From NCBI RefSeq assembly GCF_902506425.1, contig NZ_LR732491.1, positions 1 to 44,462 of the forward strand: DNA of 44,462 nucleotides, written 5' to 3'. The translations under genes and the position numbers were made by a program. The notes below the pieces were generated by a model. The model did not search any database, was not told where the DNA came from, and was given only the letters and a program-made list of their open reading frames with translations. Of this stretch, positions 1 to 7,012 are shown one piece after another; the first letter of the stretch is position 1, and each line of letters begins with the position of its first letter. The stretch comes from Novosphingobium sp. 9U (GTDB lineage: Bacteria; Pseudomonadota; Alphaproteobacteria; Sphingomonadales; Sphingomonadaceae).

Positions 1-243
1 GGCGATCACGCTGGCTGTTGAGTGGCTGGTGCAGCCCGTATTTCTGGAAGGCGAGGTTTGCCAGGAAGTGCGGGCCGAACATCCCGCGCGGGGTTACGGG
101 GAACGGTGCCGGAGGCTGGCTGATCTTGGCGCAGCGGCGGCAGGATACTTTTTCCCGCCCTGTCTGGATCACCTTGTGGCGGGCCGGCACTCGCTCGAGC
201 GTCTCGGTTATGTCCGCGGGCAAGTTCGATCCAACCTCTCGCT
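1..243 (-). pseudogene. IS66 family transposase (TnpC), internal fragment
   Basis: Read on the minus strand, an open frame runs off the left edge of the window and contains the zinc-finger part of an IS66 TnpC transposase: ITETLERVPARHKVIQ, then VSCRRCAKISQPPAP, then FGPHFLANLAFQKYGLHQ and PLNSQRDR. The CxxC pair and the SQPPAP and LHQPLN motifs are typical of the family. The similarity stops abruptly near base 243, where the transposase C-terminus starts on the other strand. Both pieces belong to the same kind of element but point in opposite directions, so the copy is rearranged and cannot be functional as seen. The rest of the gene may lie outside the window. Confidence 0.8.
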
Positions 244-441
244 TTGAACCGCAAGAACACCCTCTTTGCCGGATCAGACGAAGGTGGCGACAACTGGGCT
301 GTGATCGCCACCCTCATCGAGAACTGCAAGCTCTCCGGCATCAACCCGCACGACTGGCTCACCAGAACCCTCGTCGCTCTCGCCAACGGACACCCAGCAA
401 ACCGCCTCGCTGAGCTCATGCCTTGGATCGCCGTGCCTTAA
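244..441 (+). pseudogene. IS66 family transposase (TnpC), C-terminal fragment
   Basis: Sixty-five residues that match the extreme C-terminus of IS66 TnpC transposases: RKNTLFAGSDEGGDNWAV, then IATLIENCKLSGINPHDWL, NGHPANRLAELMPW and a stop. This is the usual IS66 C-terminal element, and the true IS66 stop and right end follow. The catalytic DDE core and the N-terminus are missing on this strand. The piece abuts a minus-strand IS66 fragment at about base 243, as expected if an internal inversion or two insertions scrambled the element. It is a remnant, not a working gene. Confidence 0.85.
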
Positions 442-446
442 AAAGA

Positions 447-454
447 CCGCTTAC
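447..454 (+). repeat. Right terminal inverted repeat of the IS66 remnant
   Basis: CCGCTTAC, six bases after the transposase stop codon, reads GTAAGCGG on the other strand. IS66-family ends typically begin GTAAGC, so base 454 is the likely right boundary of the element. No matching left end is visible in the window. Confidence 0.6.
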
Positions 455-510
455 AAACGATCGCAGCTTGGCGGCATCGACGGACATCAAGGTGCTTCGA
501 GGAAAGCCCG

Positions 511-708
511 ATGTCAGCCGCTAAAGCCGCACTACTTCATGGCGAGGCAGACCGGTGTCGACGCTTGGCGCGGATGGTTGGCGATCCCGATGCAAGGCAA
601 TTTCTCGACTTGGCGTGCGACTACGATGAGAGGGGGAACCAGGTCGCACACGACCCGTACAGCTTACTCGATGATCGACCCCGAACGTTCGGCCGATCCG
701 ATTGGTAA
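511..708 (+). CDS. Small hypothetical protein (65 aa)
   Basis: Open frame of 65 codons preceded by a good Shine-Dalgarno sequence (GAGGAAAG, six bases before the ATG). The protein is charged and helical-looking (GEADRCRRLARMVGDP, FLDLACDYDERG), a composition often seen in short alphaproteobacterial proteins of the type that begins with an Ala/Arg-rich helix. It has no signal peptide or membrane segment. I do not recognise a function. Downstream, coding-like stretches continue in other frames (about 690-990), for example LRYELITSLELVQMGADRMF, suggesting that a neighbouring gene has decayed by frameshift. Confidence 0.4.
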   Translation: MSAAKAALLHGEADRCRRLARMVGDPDARQFLDLACDYDERGNQVAHDPYSLLDDRPRTFGRSDW

Positions 709-996
709 GCTGCTGCTGGATCTTGCGTCTAGTGAGCCATATCGACGCTCCGCTACGAGCTCATCACCAGCCTCGAGCTCGTGCAAATGGGCGCCGACAG
801 GATGTTCAAAGATGGACAACGCCTATCAGCGACGCCAGCGCAAGCGTGCCGCCTAGCGCTACTGCCCACAATCCGGCGGAGGCAGCTACGATCACACCTA
901 ATTTTGTCGTCGGGAGAACAGCTTTCATGTTGCGACCTCTCTCGCCGCTGTTTCCCAGCGTGCGCCTCTAATGGCTCCATGTATTTAACGACTTAG

Positions 997-1227
997 CTAA
1001 CGTCCAGTTCCATCGTCCACGTTGCTGCGCCCTTTGGAGCGGGGAAGTCTGCGCCAAGCCATTTGTGTCAGCGCGCCAGAGCCTAACAGAAACAGCCAAA
1101 CGCCCACTGTTGCGGTCGCACGCACGTAGAACGATTGATCCGGATTCATAAACCCCACGACTGCTAAAATCGGCCCGGAAAGGATGAGTGTCCAACAGAG
1201 CAGCTTGAGGAGCAGAACGGTGCGCAT
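997..1227 (-). CDS. Small membrane protein, hypothetical
   Basis: A 76-residue open frame with two clear hydrophobic segments, at about residues 4-26 (LLLKLLCWTLILSGPILAVV) and 38-57 (ATATVGVWLFLLGSGALTQM), followed by a basic tail (WRRLPRSKGR). This pattern is what an inner-membrane protein with a cytoplasmic C-terminus would show. The start has no convincing ribosome binding site, and nothing in the flanks suggests a partner. I do not recognise a family, so it could be a remnant. Confidence 0.4.
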   Translation of the reverse strand: MRTVLLLKLLCWTLILSGPILAVVGFMNPDQSFYVRATATVGVWLFLLGSGALTQMAWRRLPRSKGRSNVDDGTGR

Positions 1228-2242
1228 TGCGTTTCGTAGCGCTTGCGCCTGCCGTTTTCCTTAACGGTCGATGGGCATGCGCCAGTTTCATGGTGACTGG
1301 TGCGGCATGCGGACGAGGCAAGTTCTCGTGTGGTCTTAGACAGAGGGGAAGGCAGGATAGCTCCCCCCTGAGTACCGGCCTGCCGCGTTCACCTGGGCTC
1401 GATTGGGCGCTCGCTAGAGCCTGGTAAAGAGCTCAGCACACCGACCTGAGAAGAACTGGTGCAGGACGCGCACGCTCAGGATCCGCTACTGCGGCAGCTC
1501 TGTTTCTCCGAGCAGCGACACCCACTTCTTGGGCCTGCGCGCGCACACGCTCACGCCCCCTTGCACGGCAAACCTTTGCAATGGCAAGGATGCGCTGATG
1601 CTCTTGCCAAACAGCAATATGAGCAACCGCAAAACCGTCGAAGTAGGCAGCTTCTGAGTAATTCATGCGCGCTCACCAGCGCAGCACTTCCAAATGGAAG
1701 GCGCTGCAGAACACAGCCTGCGCCCCTCGTACCCGCCCCGCGCAGGCTCGTGGCCACTGAGTACGGCAATAGTTTTAGGAAAGAATTTCATGGAAACCTT
1801 CCGGTTGATGAAGGCCGCAGACCCAGGCGAATCTGCGACCTCCATTCGGGTACCGCCTCGGCTTCAGGAGTTCGGGGGGTCTGCCGGGGCAAGTTCACGA
1901 TGGGGGCAAAGCTTTAACGAGCTGTAAATCTCATTTAAGAAAACGAGCACTTGCGCTAACCATCTAGCGTTAAGAAACGTTCATCAAAGCGGTATTCTGC
2001 ACGGCCGCAGACGCGGCGCGCCGCGTTCTTCATCACTGAGCGCACCTGCCGAATAGTCCGAGGCGCTTGCGGGTATTGCGCCAGCGACACGGCATGGTAA
2101 TCTCATCGAAAAAGGGTCGCGATCATTGTCCGTAGGCTCCAGGGATTGATCGTGTATCATACTGACAAAACCACCTGCTATGGCGATCGTTCAATTGCCA
2201 ATGGGCGCGAGCGTGACAGGCTCAGGCGCATGGCGGAAATGA
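1228..2242. other. About 1 kb without a convincing gene
   Basis: Several short open frames overlap here on both strands, but none has a recognisable motif, a good ribosome binding site and consistent third-position GC. The first 33 residues of a minus-strand frame at 1433-1666 look protein-like, but the remainder is arginine-rich shadow sequence. I read the stretch as decayed or intergenic DNA next to the mobile remnants. Confidence 0.4.
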
Positions 2243-2422
2243 TTGCCGTCCGAGAGCTGCATCGTCTTCGAGCGCTTCGCAAGGAACTCTCTCGGCTGTC
2301 ACGACATCAAGACGCTGACCTTGCTGCTGGTGGACATCGAGACCACCAACACACTGGTCGAGACGGCGGATCACCTGTTCGATAGTGAGCGTGCGCCGAA
2401 GTCCGCGCTGGCAGGCCGCTGA
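2243..2422 (+). CDS. Possible small protein with TTG start (59 aa)
   Basis: In one frame the sequence reads SCIVFERFARNSLGCHDIK and then TLTLLLVDIETTNTLVETAD before HLFDSERAP and a stop, with the amphipathic, G/C-ending codons of a real gene. Only TTG is available as a start, directly after a stop codon, and the ribosome binding site is weak (GGAAA). It lies just upstream of the NUMOD1-repeat gene in the same direction. It may be the 3' part of a larger broken gene. Function unknown. Confidence 0.25.
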   Translation: MPSESCIVFERFARNSLGCHDIKTLTLLLVDIETTNTLVETADHLFDSERAPKSALAGR

Positions 2423-2480
2423 GGAATTACACACACCCGCCGCGGCGCTCACACAGGGTGATTGCAGATGAGGGCTCACG

Positions 2481-3008
2481 ATGACCGATTCTTTTGCACC
2501 TTCCGCCGGCCTGCCGCCTGACCTCACCGGCTCCTCCTATGTTCCCCGTGTCGTGCATGCCGAGGGACGAACCTTCGCGTCGATCAGGGAGGCTTCGAGG
2601 GAACTGGGTATCACAGCTGTAACGGTCCGAGCACGTTTGCGGCGCAAGGAGCCCGGCTACTTCGTCGAAGAGGTGGAGACAGATCAGCCCGTCACACGCT
2701 TCCGAAAGGATGGCCGGCCTGTCGTGATTAATGGCGTGCGATACCTTACGTTGAGAGCCGCGGCCATGGCGTCAGACATAACCGTAAACCGCGTTAAGCG
2801 GCAGATAGAGCGCGGCGTTGAGGGCTGGTTTTACGAAGATGAAGGGCCGCTCGTCGATAAGCGTCGCGACATCAGGCGACCAGTTGTGATCGACAGCGTC
2901 GTGTACGAGAGCGGCGCTTACGCAGCGCGCGAGCTAAAGATCTCCCGGGCGACGGTCGTGACGCGACTGCAATCTTCCAAGTTTCCGAACTACGCCTACA
3001 AAGAATAG
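2481..3008 (+). CDS. Triple NUMOD1-like repeat DNA-binding protein, no nuclease domain
   Basis: The 175-residue protein consists almost entirely of three copies of a helix-turn-helix unit like NUMOD1, the DNA-recognition module usually attached to phage homing endonucleases. Each unit has a short strand followed by an alanine-rich recognition helix. Unit 1, residues 25-64, contains FASIREASRELGITAVTVRA. Unit 2, 81-120, contains YLTLRAAAMASDITVNRVKR. Unit 3, 135-175, contains YESGAYAARELKISRATVVT. Units 2 and 3 start with the near-identical RPVVING and RPVVIDS. No GIY-YIG, HNH or other catalytic motif is present and the protein ends within unit 3, so I infer a DNA-binding protein or a nuclease fragment of phage origin. 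The adjacent minus-strand phage virion genes support that origin. Start chosen at the first ATG; the upstream GGGCTCACG is only a moderate ribosome binding site. Confidence 0.6.
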   Translation: MTDSFAPSAGLPPDLTGSSYVPRVVHAEGRTFASIREASRELGITAVTVRARLRRKEPGYFVEEVETDQPVTRFRKDGRPVVINGVRYLTLRAAAMASDITVNRVKRQIERGVEGWFYEDEGPLVDKRRDIRRPVVIDSVVYESGAYAARELKISRATVVTRLQSSKFPNYAYKE

Positions 3009-3095
3009 CGAGCTTGGCGAGCGAAGTGCAGCATTATCTTGAAAGGCTGTGAGCGCCTTCACCGAATCGCAACACATGTTGCTTACGTAGTTGGC

Positions 3096-3154
3096 GTCGG
3101 TTCCGGATGCCGCCAGTCTTCCAGTGCCTTGGCTGGCCCCGTCCGGAACCGGCA
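3096..3154. repeat. Hairpin element, copy A (also at 43249-43303)
   Basis: The outer arms are CGGTTCCGGA and TCCGGAACCG, a perfect ten-base inverted repeat. Inside lies a second stem, GCCAG paired with CTGGC. The same outer arms with their flanks (GTCGGTTCCGGATGCCG on the left, CCGGAACCGGCA-like on the right) recur 40 kb away with a different apical stem that still pairs. No T-run follows on either strand, so it is not a standard intrinsic terminator. It overlaps short minus-strand frames of the phage remnant. Confidence 0.55.
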
Positions 3155-3166
3155 GCATGGTCACTC

Positions 3167-3351
3167 CTACTCAAGAGCTTGCCGCCAATGCGGACTCGCC
3201 AGAAGCCACAACGCCGCCTTGGTCTGCTTGTCGGGGTAGATCTTCGCCGACCTGTCACACCCGAAGCATCGGGGATTGTCGGCTCTTGGCTCACCCTCCG
3301 CATCTCGCGAGCGATGCCACGCAGCCGATCAAAGTCGGAGAAGTGAGGCAT
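3167..3351 (-). pseudogene. Small phage-like gene, probably frameshifted
   Basis: Downstream of the internal virion protein gene and overlapping its end by about 20 bases, an ATG opens MPHFSDFDRLRGIAREMRR. The first part looks genuine, but the frame then turns into arginine/proline-rich sequence. A neighbouring frame carries a better continuation, RCFGCDRSAKIYPDKQTKAA and then LWLLASPHWRQALE before a stop. Joining the two would give a protein of about 60 residues with a CxxC pair. A frameshift near 3290 would explain this. It is part of the same minus-strand phage cassette. Function unknown. Confidence 0.3.
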
Positions 3352-3880
3352 AGTCGGGATCAATAGATCCCTTCGTACCGCGCTCGTACGTTTGCGTGCC
3401 AGACTTCATCTTTTTGTGCTGGTCTGCCGCTGCGAGCAATGATCTGCCAACATCGAACCCGGCTTTCACCAGCGCCATTGTGCCGGCGCTGGGCTGAGCG
3501 TTGGCTTCCCCCGCGAAGTTGGACGCTTGGATGTCGTGCCCGCGGACGTCCTGCAGCGTCTGCTGGTAGATGCGCTGGGCGTTCTCACGTTCCAGCATTT
3601 CCGTGTCGTCCTGCACCCACTGTGCCGTTCCCATATCGACAGACAAGCCACCAGCAGCGGCACGCGCCCACTGCGCGCCTTTGAGCTGCCCTAGCTTGCG
3701 GTAATGATCGAGGTTCGCCTCACACCCGTTCTGAAGCGTCTGTTGCGCCGCCTCACGCTCTATCGACGCGTTGCGGTCGGCAATCTTAGCTTTGAAGCGA
3801 GCCTGAGCATTCGCAGCAAGACCGCGTGAAAGTGAGCCGGCGATGGCCAGGCCAGCAGCGGCGAGCGGTAGGCTGCACAT
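3329..3880 (-). CDS. Podovirus internal virion protein, T7 gp14-like
   Basis: A 183-residue protein opening with MCSLPLAAAGLAIAGSLSRG, the short hydrophobic start typical of T7 gp14-type internal virion proteins (gp14 begins MCWxAAIPIA). A long alanine/glutamine-rich helical body follows (ANAQARFKAKIADRNASIER, EAAQQTLQNG, TEMLERENAQRIYQQTLQD), and it ends SIDPDYASLLRL. In T7-like phages this protein sits in the virion core, is ejected with the DNA and helps form the channel across the host envelope. The start chosen is the ATG three bases after the stop of the upstream gene; an in-frame start further upstream would overlap that gene. The gene is intact, but the rest of the phage is absent, so it is a prophage remnant rather than a working phage. 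Confidence 0.6.
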   Translation of the reverse strand: MCSLPLAAAGLAIAGSLSRGLAANAQARFKAKIADRNASIEREAAQQTLQNGCEANLDHYRKLGQLKGAQWARAAAGGLSVDMGTAQWVQDDTEMLERENAQRIYQQTLQDVRGHDIQASNFAGEANAQPSAGTMALVKAGFDVGRSLLAAADQHKKMKSGTQTYERGTKGSIDPDYASLLRL

Positions 3881-3882
3881 GG

Positions 3883-4122
3883 TCAGCCCCTCCCGCCGAG
3901 GGCGCGGCGCCGGCCCGTTACCCAGGCTTGCCACCCCGAGCACTCGACCTCGCCGGCAGGCGCGCGCGTTAGGAGACTGTTCGGCTGCACCTGCCGATCG
4001 AAAGGCACATCACCCGAGGCAAGCTGTCCCGCGAGGTAGCCGACCGAGCTATCAGCCAGGCGCACCGTTGCGACCCCATCAGTTCCGAGGGTATGCGCGC
4101 CCGAGTTGCCCAGGATCATCAC
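3883..4122 (-). CDS. Small phage structural-module protein, unknown
   Basis: A 79-residue frame directly upstream of the gp14-like gene, ending two bases before its start codon, which is phage-type tight packing. The sequence runs MILGNSGAHTLGTDGVATVR, then LADSSVGYLAGQLASG and DVPFDRQVQPNSLLTRAPAG. It has balanced composition and G/C-ending codons. Starts are GTG at 4122 or ATG at 4119, shortly after a stop. In T7-like genomes small tail or core-associated proteins lie in this position, but I do not recognise this one. Confidence 0.5.
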   Translation of the reverse strand: MMILGNSGAHTLGTDGVATVRLADSSVGYLAGQLASGDVPFDRQVQPNSLLTRAPAGEVECSGWQAWVTGRRRALGGRG

Positions 4123-4245
4123 CGGACCACCCGCACGACGTCAGCACCGCGCGTATCGTCGCCGGCGCCATTACGCCGCGCTCCGCTTCCTCGCGGAGAG
4201 CCTCCTGCACGGCGTGCCAGCCAGACACCGGATACGACCAATCGC
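4079..4245 (-). pseudogene. 5'-truncated phage gene, C-terminal fragment
   Basis: Minus-strand frame reading SYPVSGWHAVQEALREEAER, then GVMAPATIRAVLTSCGWSGD and DPGQLGRAYPRN before a stop. It overlaps the start of the 79-residue gene by about 40 bases, as phage genes often do. Upstream, at about 4240-4250, it runs directly into the truncated IS21 istB, so the N-terminal part has been lost or replaced by the IS fragment. It marks the left junction between phage and IS sequence. Function not recognised. Confidence 0.45.
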
Positions 4246-4606
4246 GCACGCGAGCCAGCTCTTGCCGATGCCGGTTGGCCCGATGATGGCACAGTTTTCG
4301 TGACGGGCGATCCAGTCACCTTTGAGCAGCATGTCGAGCAGCCGGCGTTCAAGGCCACGAGGAGGGAGCCCGGTGGTCGATGTCCTCAGGAGTGGCACGG
4401 TGGCGCAGTTTGGCGTATCGCAGGCGCAAGGCGAGGCGCCGATCGTTTCGGTATGTCGCCTCATGGTCGAGGAGCAATGCCAGCCATTCGGCGTGGCTTA
4501 GGCTGGTGGTCTCGTCGTTGGCTGCCAGATCAGCAAAGGCCTTTGCCATGCCGTCCAGCCCGAGCTGGCCCAGCAGGTCGAGTGTGGGGGTGGCGAGGTG
4601 ATCAAA
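4246..4606 (-). pseudogene. istB: IS21 helper ATPase IstB, truncated and frameshifted
   Basis: The N-terminal part reads TPTLDLLGQLGLDGMAKAF, ADLAANDETTSLSHAEWLAL and LLDHEATYRNDRRLALRLRY, characteristic of IS21-family IstB. After a frameshift near 4380 the sequence continues PRGLERRLLDMLLKGDWI and ENCAIIGPTGIGKSWLACAI, which holds the Walker A motif GPTGIGKS of this AAA+ transposition helper. The protein then stops matching at about 4246, before Walker B. IstA, which should lie upstream, is not recognisable. The remnant is inactive and is fused to a phage gene fragment. Confidence 0.75.
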
Positions 4607-4894
4607 AGGCGCTGCAAGTTATCCGCTAAGCCGAACGTACGCCGAGGTTTTGGAGGCGCCTAGGTGCTTCGAACGGAACGGTCGAGCTAGCACGACTGCG
4701 CAGGGCCACCGACCAGGCGGGATCAAGAAGTGGATGAAGAAGACGGTCGAGAATTGCGGCGCTATGGTTGTCAAGACTGCTGCTGCCGGACCGGCGAAAA
4801 GCTCATTAAGAAGAGTTCATCAACAGTCAAGGTCGAAAACGATGATCGATCATCCCGTTCTACTAAGTTTGGCGATAAGTCCATTCGACAACTC
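4607..4894. other. Non-coding junction between IS21 remnant and glycan cluster
   Basis: No gene is supported here. The stretch holds the presumed left part of the IS21 remnant and the downstream region of the glycosyltransferase at 4895-5902. I see no clear terminator for that operon. Confidence 0.35.
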
Positions 4895-5902
4895 TTACGG
4901 CTGACCATCGCCCGCTACCGCGATAAACGCATCAGTTTGCATCCCGTCTTGAAGCACCAGCTTCTCAATCTTGTAGGTGGACGGCGCACGCGTTCTGGTG
5001 AAGATCACAATTTCAGCGATCAAGCCAACCGCCGCAATCTGCACACCTAGAACGAGCATCACGACGCCTAAGAGCAACATCGGACGATCGGCGAGGAAAA
5101 CTCCGTGAACTAGCTTCTCGAACAGAAGCGCCGAGCAGATCATCAATCCGAGAATGAACAGCCCTGCCCCAATGGAACCGAAGAACCGGAATGGCTTCTG
5201 AAAAAAGGCCACGAGGAAGCCAACGACGATGACATCAAGCACACCTCCCAAGTGGCTGCCGACGCTGTGCGTCCTTAACCGTCGATCATCCTCGGCTTGC
5301 GGAAGTTGCACTTCTTCGACCAAAAAGCCCTGGCGTTCGGCCAGCAGCGGCAGGAACTGGTACTGCTCCTCTTGCAGCACCAGTTCGCTGAATACGGCGG
5401 GCCGCACCGCCCGGACAATGCAACCGGGGTCGGTGTAGCGCGAACCAGCGATGCCTGCGAGCCATTCAAAGACCCAGCCTCGCATGCGATTGACAATATT
5501 GTCTTCGCACCGATCCCGCGATACCGTCACGACGTCGGCTGTCGCTAGCCGGTCAATAAGGACCGGCAGTGCTCCCGGCGCAATCTGGAGATAGGGCGGC
5601 AGGATTATCAGCCCATTGCCGCTTGCATGTCGCACCGCTTCCGTCAGACAGGCCGCCTCTCCAAATCGGCGTGCTAGGCGGATGACTTGCACATCATCCC
5701 GGGAACTCTCAATTTGTTCGAACTCCCGGTCGAAATGTGGATTGGGCCCATCCAAAACGTAAATGAACTCAAGCGTCAGGCCGATGCTCGTCAGCGCATC
5801 GTGATAAGCTCGCCACACATTTGGCGGCGAATCGAAGCGCTTCGCTACCGGAATCAAGACCGACAACGCCGTGATTGGCCGCTGATCTACTGGCAGTTTC
5901 AT
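4895..5902 (-). CDS. GT2-like glycosyltransferase with degenerate DXD site
   Basis: A 335-residue protein of the dolichol/undecaprenyl-phosphate glycosyltransferase type: an N-terminal GT-A fold (ALSVLIPVAKRFDS, then EFIYVLDGPNPHFD and LARRFGEAACLTEAVRHASG) and two C-terminal membrane segments (about residues 232-262 and 271-298). Where the family has DxDLQ, the metal- and nucleotide-sugar-binding site, this protein reads IILPPYLQIAPG (about 99-110), so both aspartates are gone. The later SRYTDPGCIVRAVRP resembles the acceptor-side motif. It overlaps the next gene upstream by four bases (ATGA), so the two GT2 genes are translationally coupled. It may use a metal-independent mechanism or may be a non-catalytic partner of its active neighbour. 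It is the last gene of a minus-strand glycan operon. Confidence 0.75.
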   Translation of the reverse strand: MKLPVDQRPITALSVLIPVAKRFDSPPNVWRAYHDALTSIGLTLEFIYVLDGPNPHFDREFEQIESSRDDVQVIRLARRFGEAACLTEAVRHASGNGLIILPPYLQIAPGALPVLIDRLATADVVTVSRDRCEDNIVNRMRGWVFEWLAGIAGSRYTDPGCIVRAVRPAVFSELVLQEEQYQFLPLLAERQGFLVEEVQLPQAEDDRRLRTHSVGSHLGGVLDVIVVGFLVAFFQKPFRFFGSIGAGLFILGLMICSALLFEKLVHGVFLADRPMLLLGVVMLVLGVQIAAVGLIAEIVIFTRTRAPSTYKIEKLVLQDGMQTDAFIAVAGDGQP

Positions 5903-6891
5903 GTCCCGGCTTCCTGATCAAGATGAGCTTCTAGTCGCGTCGACATGGTGGACGCGAGCGTCGCATAACGTGCCATCTGTCGATCCATAATCGTCAGCGA
6001 CTGGCCAATCAGGCCCCACGCGAAAAGAAAGGCGGCGAGTGACACGAAGCAGAATGCGATGCCTATCAGGATGAGCGAATTATGAGCCTCATTCGCCATG
6101 CTTATAACGAAAAACAATAATCCAGTCAGCAGTGACAGCAGGATAGGCAAGCGGAGCCATCGCATAGGCCGCCGAGCGTAACTCAGCAGCGCCCGAATTG
6201 ATACAATGTCGAGCATGACCTTGTAGATGCGGGAGAAGCCGTATTTCGATACGCCAAACTGGCGAGGTCTATGATTTACCTCGATCTGAATAAGCCGCGC
6301 GCCGGCGAGCTGCGAGAGTGCAGGGATGAACCGGTGCATCTCGCCATACATCGGCAAATTCTGTATGAGCGGCGCACGGAAGGCCTTTAGCGAACAGCCA
6401 CTATCCCTGATTCTGACGCCCATGATGCGTGCCATGATCGCATTCGCAATCTTTGAAATCAGAACGCGCGCGATCTCGTCCTCGCGCTGTTTTCGCCAGC
6501 CGACTGCAATGTCGTAGCCCTGATTGATAAGCGTAAGGAGCCGCGGGATGTCGGCAGGATCGTTCTGAAGGTCGCCATCCATTGTGACGATTACCTCGCC
6601 GCGTGCGGCCTCTATGCCCGCCGCCATCGCGGCGGTCTGTCCGTAGTTGCGGCGAAACTTGAGAACGCGGACGTGGCGGTCGTGCCCGACCAACGCGATA
6701 GCAACGGCACACGTAGCGTCGTGGCTTCCATCGTCGACGAGCAGGAGCTCATAATCGATCCCGATCGGAGCCAGCGCATCGCTGACTGCGTTATAAAGCA
6801 GAAGAACATTGTCTTCTTCGTTGTAGAGCGGCACGACCACAGACAGCGGAAGCGACATGCGGGGTACTTTCGTCATCGCTGGAGTATACAT
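5899..6891 (-). CDS. Polyprenyl-phosphate glycosyltransferase, GT2 (GtrB/ArnC-like)
   Basis: A 330-residue GT2 enzyme. The GT-A domain shows SVVVPLYNEEDNV (17-29), LLVDDGSHDAT (50-60) and an intact catalytic DGDLQNDP (105-112), followed by RDSGCSLKAFR and HRPRQFGVSKYG. Two hydrophobic hairpin helices (about 248-266 and 273-296) anchor the C-terminus. Relatives transfer a sugar from a nucleotide donor to undecaprenyl or dolichyl phosphate on the cytoplasmic face of the inner membrane. The first ATG has GGAGG four bases upstream, so it was taken as the start; a second ATG at residue 12 is possible. Four-base overlap with the downstream DXD-less paralogue. Its likely consumer is the GT-C enzyme at 8106-9713. 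The sugar cannot be told from sequence. Confidence 0.85.
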   Translation of the reverse strand: MYTPAMTKVPRMSLPLSVVVPLYNEEDNVLLLYNAVSDALAPIGIDYELLLVDDGSHDATCAVAIALVGHDRHVRVLKFRRNYGQTAAMAAGIEAARGEVIVTMDGDLQNDPADIPRLLTLINQGYDIAVGWRKQREDEIARVLISKIANAIMARIMGVRIRDSGCSLKAFRAPLIQNLPMYGEMHRFIPALSQLAGARLIQIEVNHRPRQFGVSKYGFSRIYKVMLDIVSIRALLSYARRPMRWLRLPILLSLLTGLLFFVISMANEAHNSLILIGIAFCFVSLAAFLFAWGLIGQSLTIMDRQMARYATLASTMSTRLEAHLDQEAGT

Positions 6892-7012
6892 AGATCCTCC
6901 ACTTCCCGATCGGCTGTCAAGGTAGCCAGACTTTCAACTTGATGCAAAGAGCGAAGGGTCACTTGAAACGCCTATCGTCGAAAGCATTGCCTCCTATATG
7001 TGGCAGCTCAGA

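Noticed and set aside
1433..1666. Minus-strand frame with a protein-like first 33 residues
   Set aside because: The remainder is arginine/alanine-rich shadow sequence, there is no ribosome binding site and no family was recognised.
3096..3154. Interpretation of the two-copy hairpin as integron attC sites
   Set aside because: attC arms should read RYYYAAC on the left and GTTRRRY on the right; here the arms are CGGTTCCG and CGGAACCG, and no integron integrase is present.
2934..3164. Minus-strand frame after a GGAG site, beginning MLPVPDGASQGTGR
   Set aside because: It overlaps the NUMOD1-repeat gene on the other strand, and part of it is only the translation of the hairpin element.
3843..4629. 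Plus-strand frames of 147 and 178 codons
   Set aside because: They are antisense to the phage genes and istB, rich in arginine, proline and serine, with no motif.
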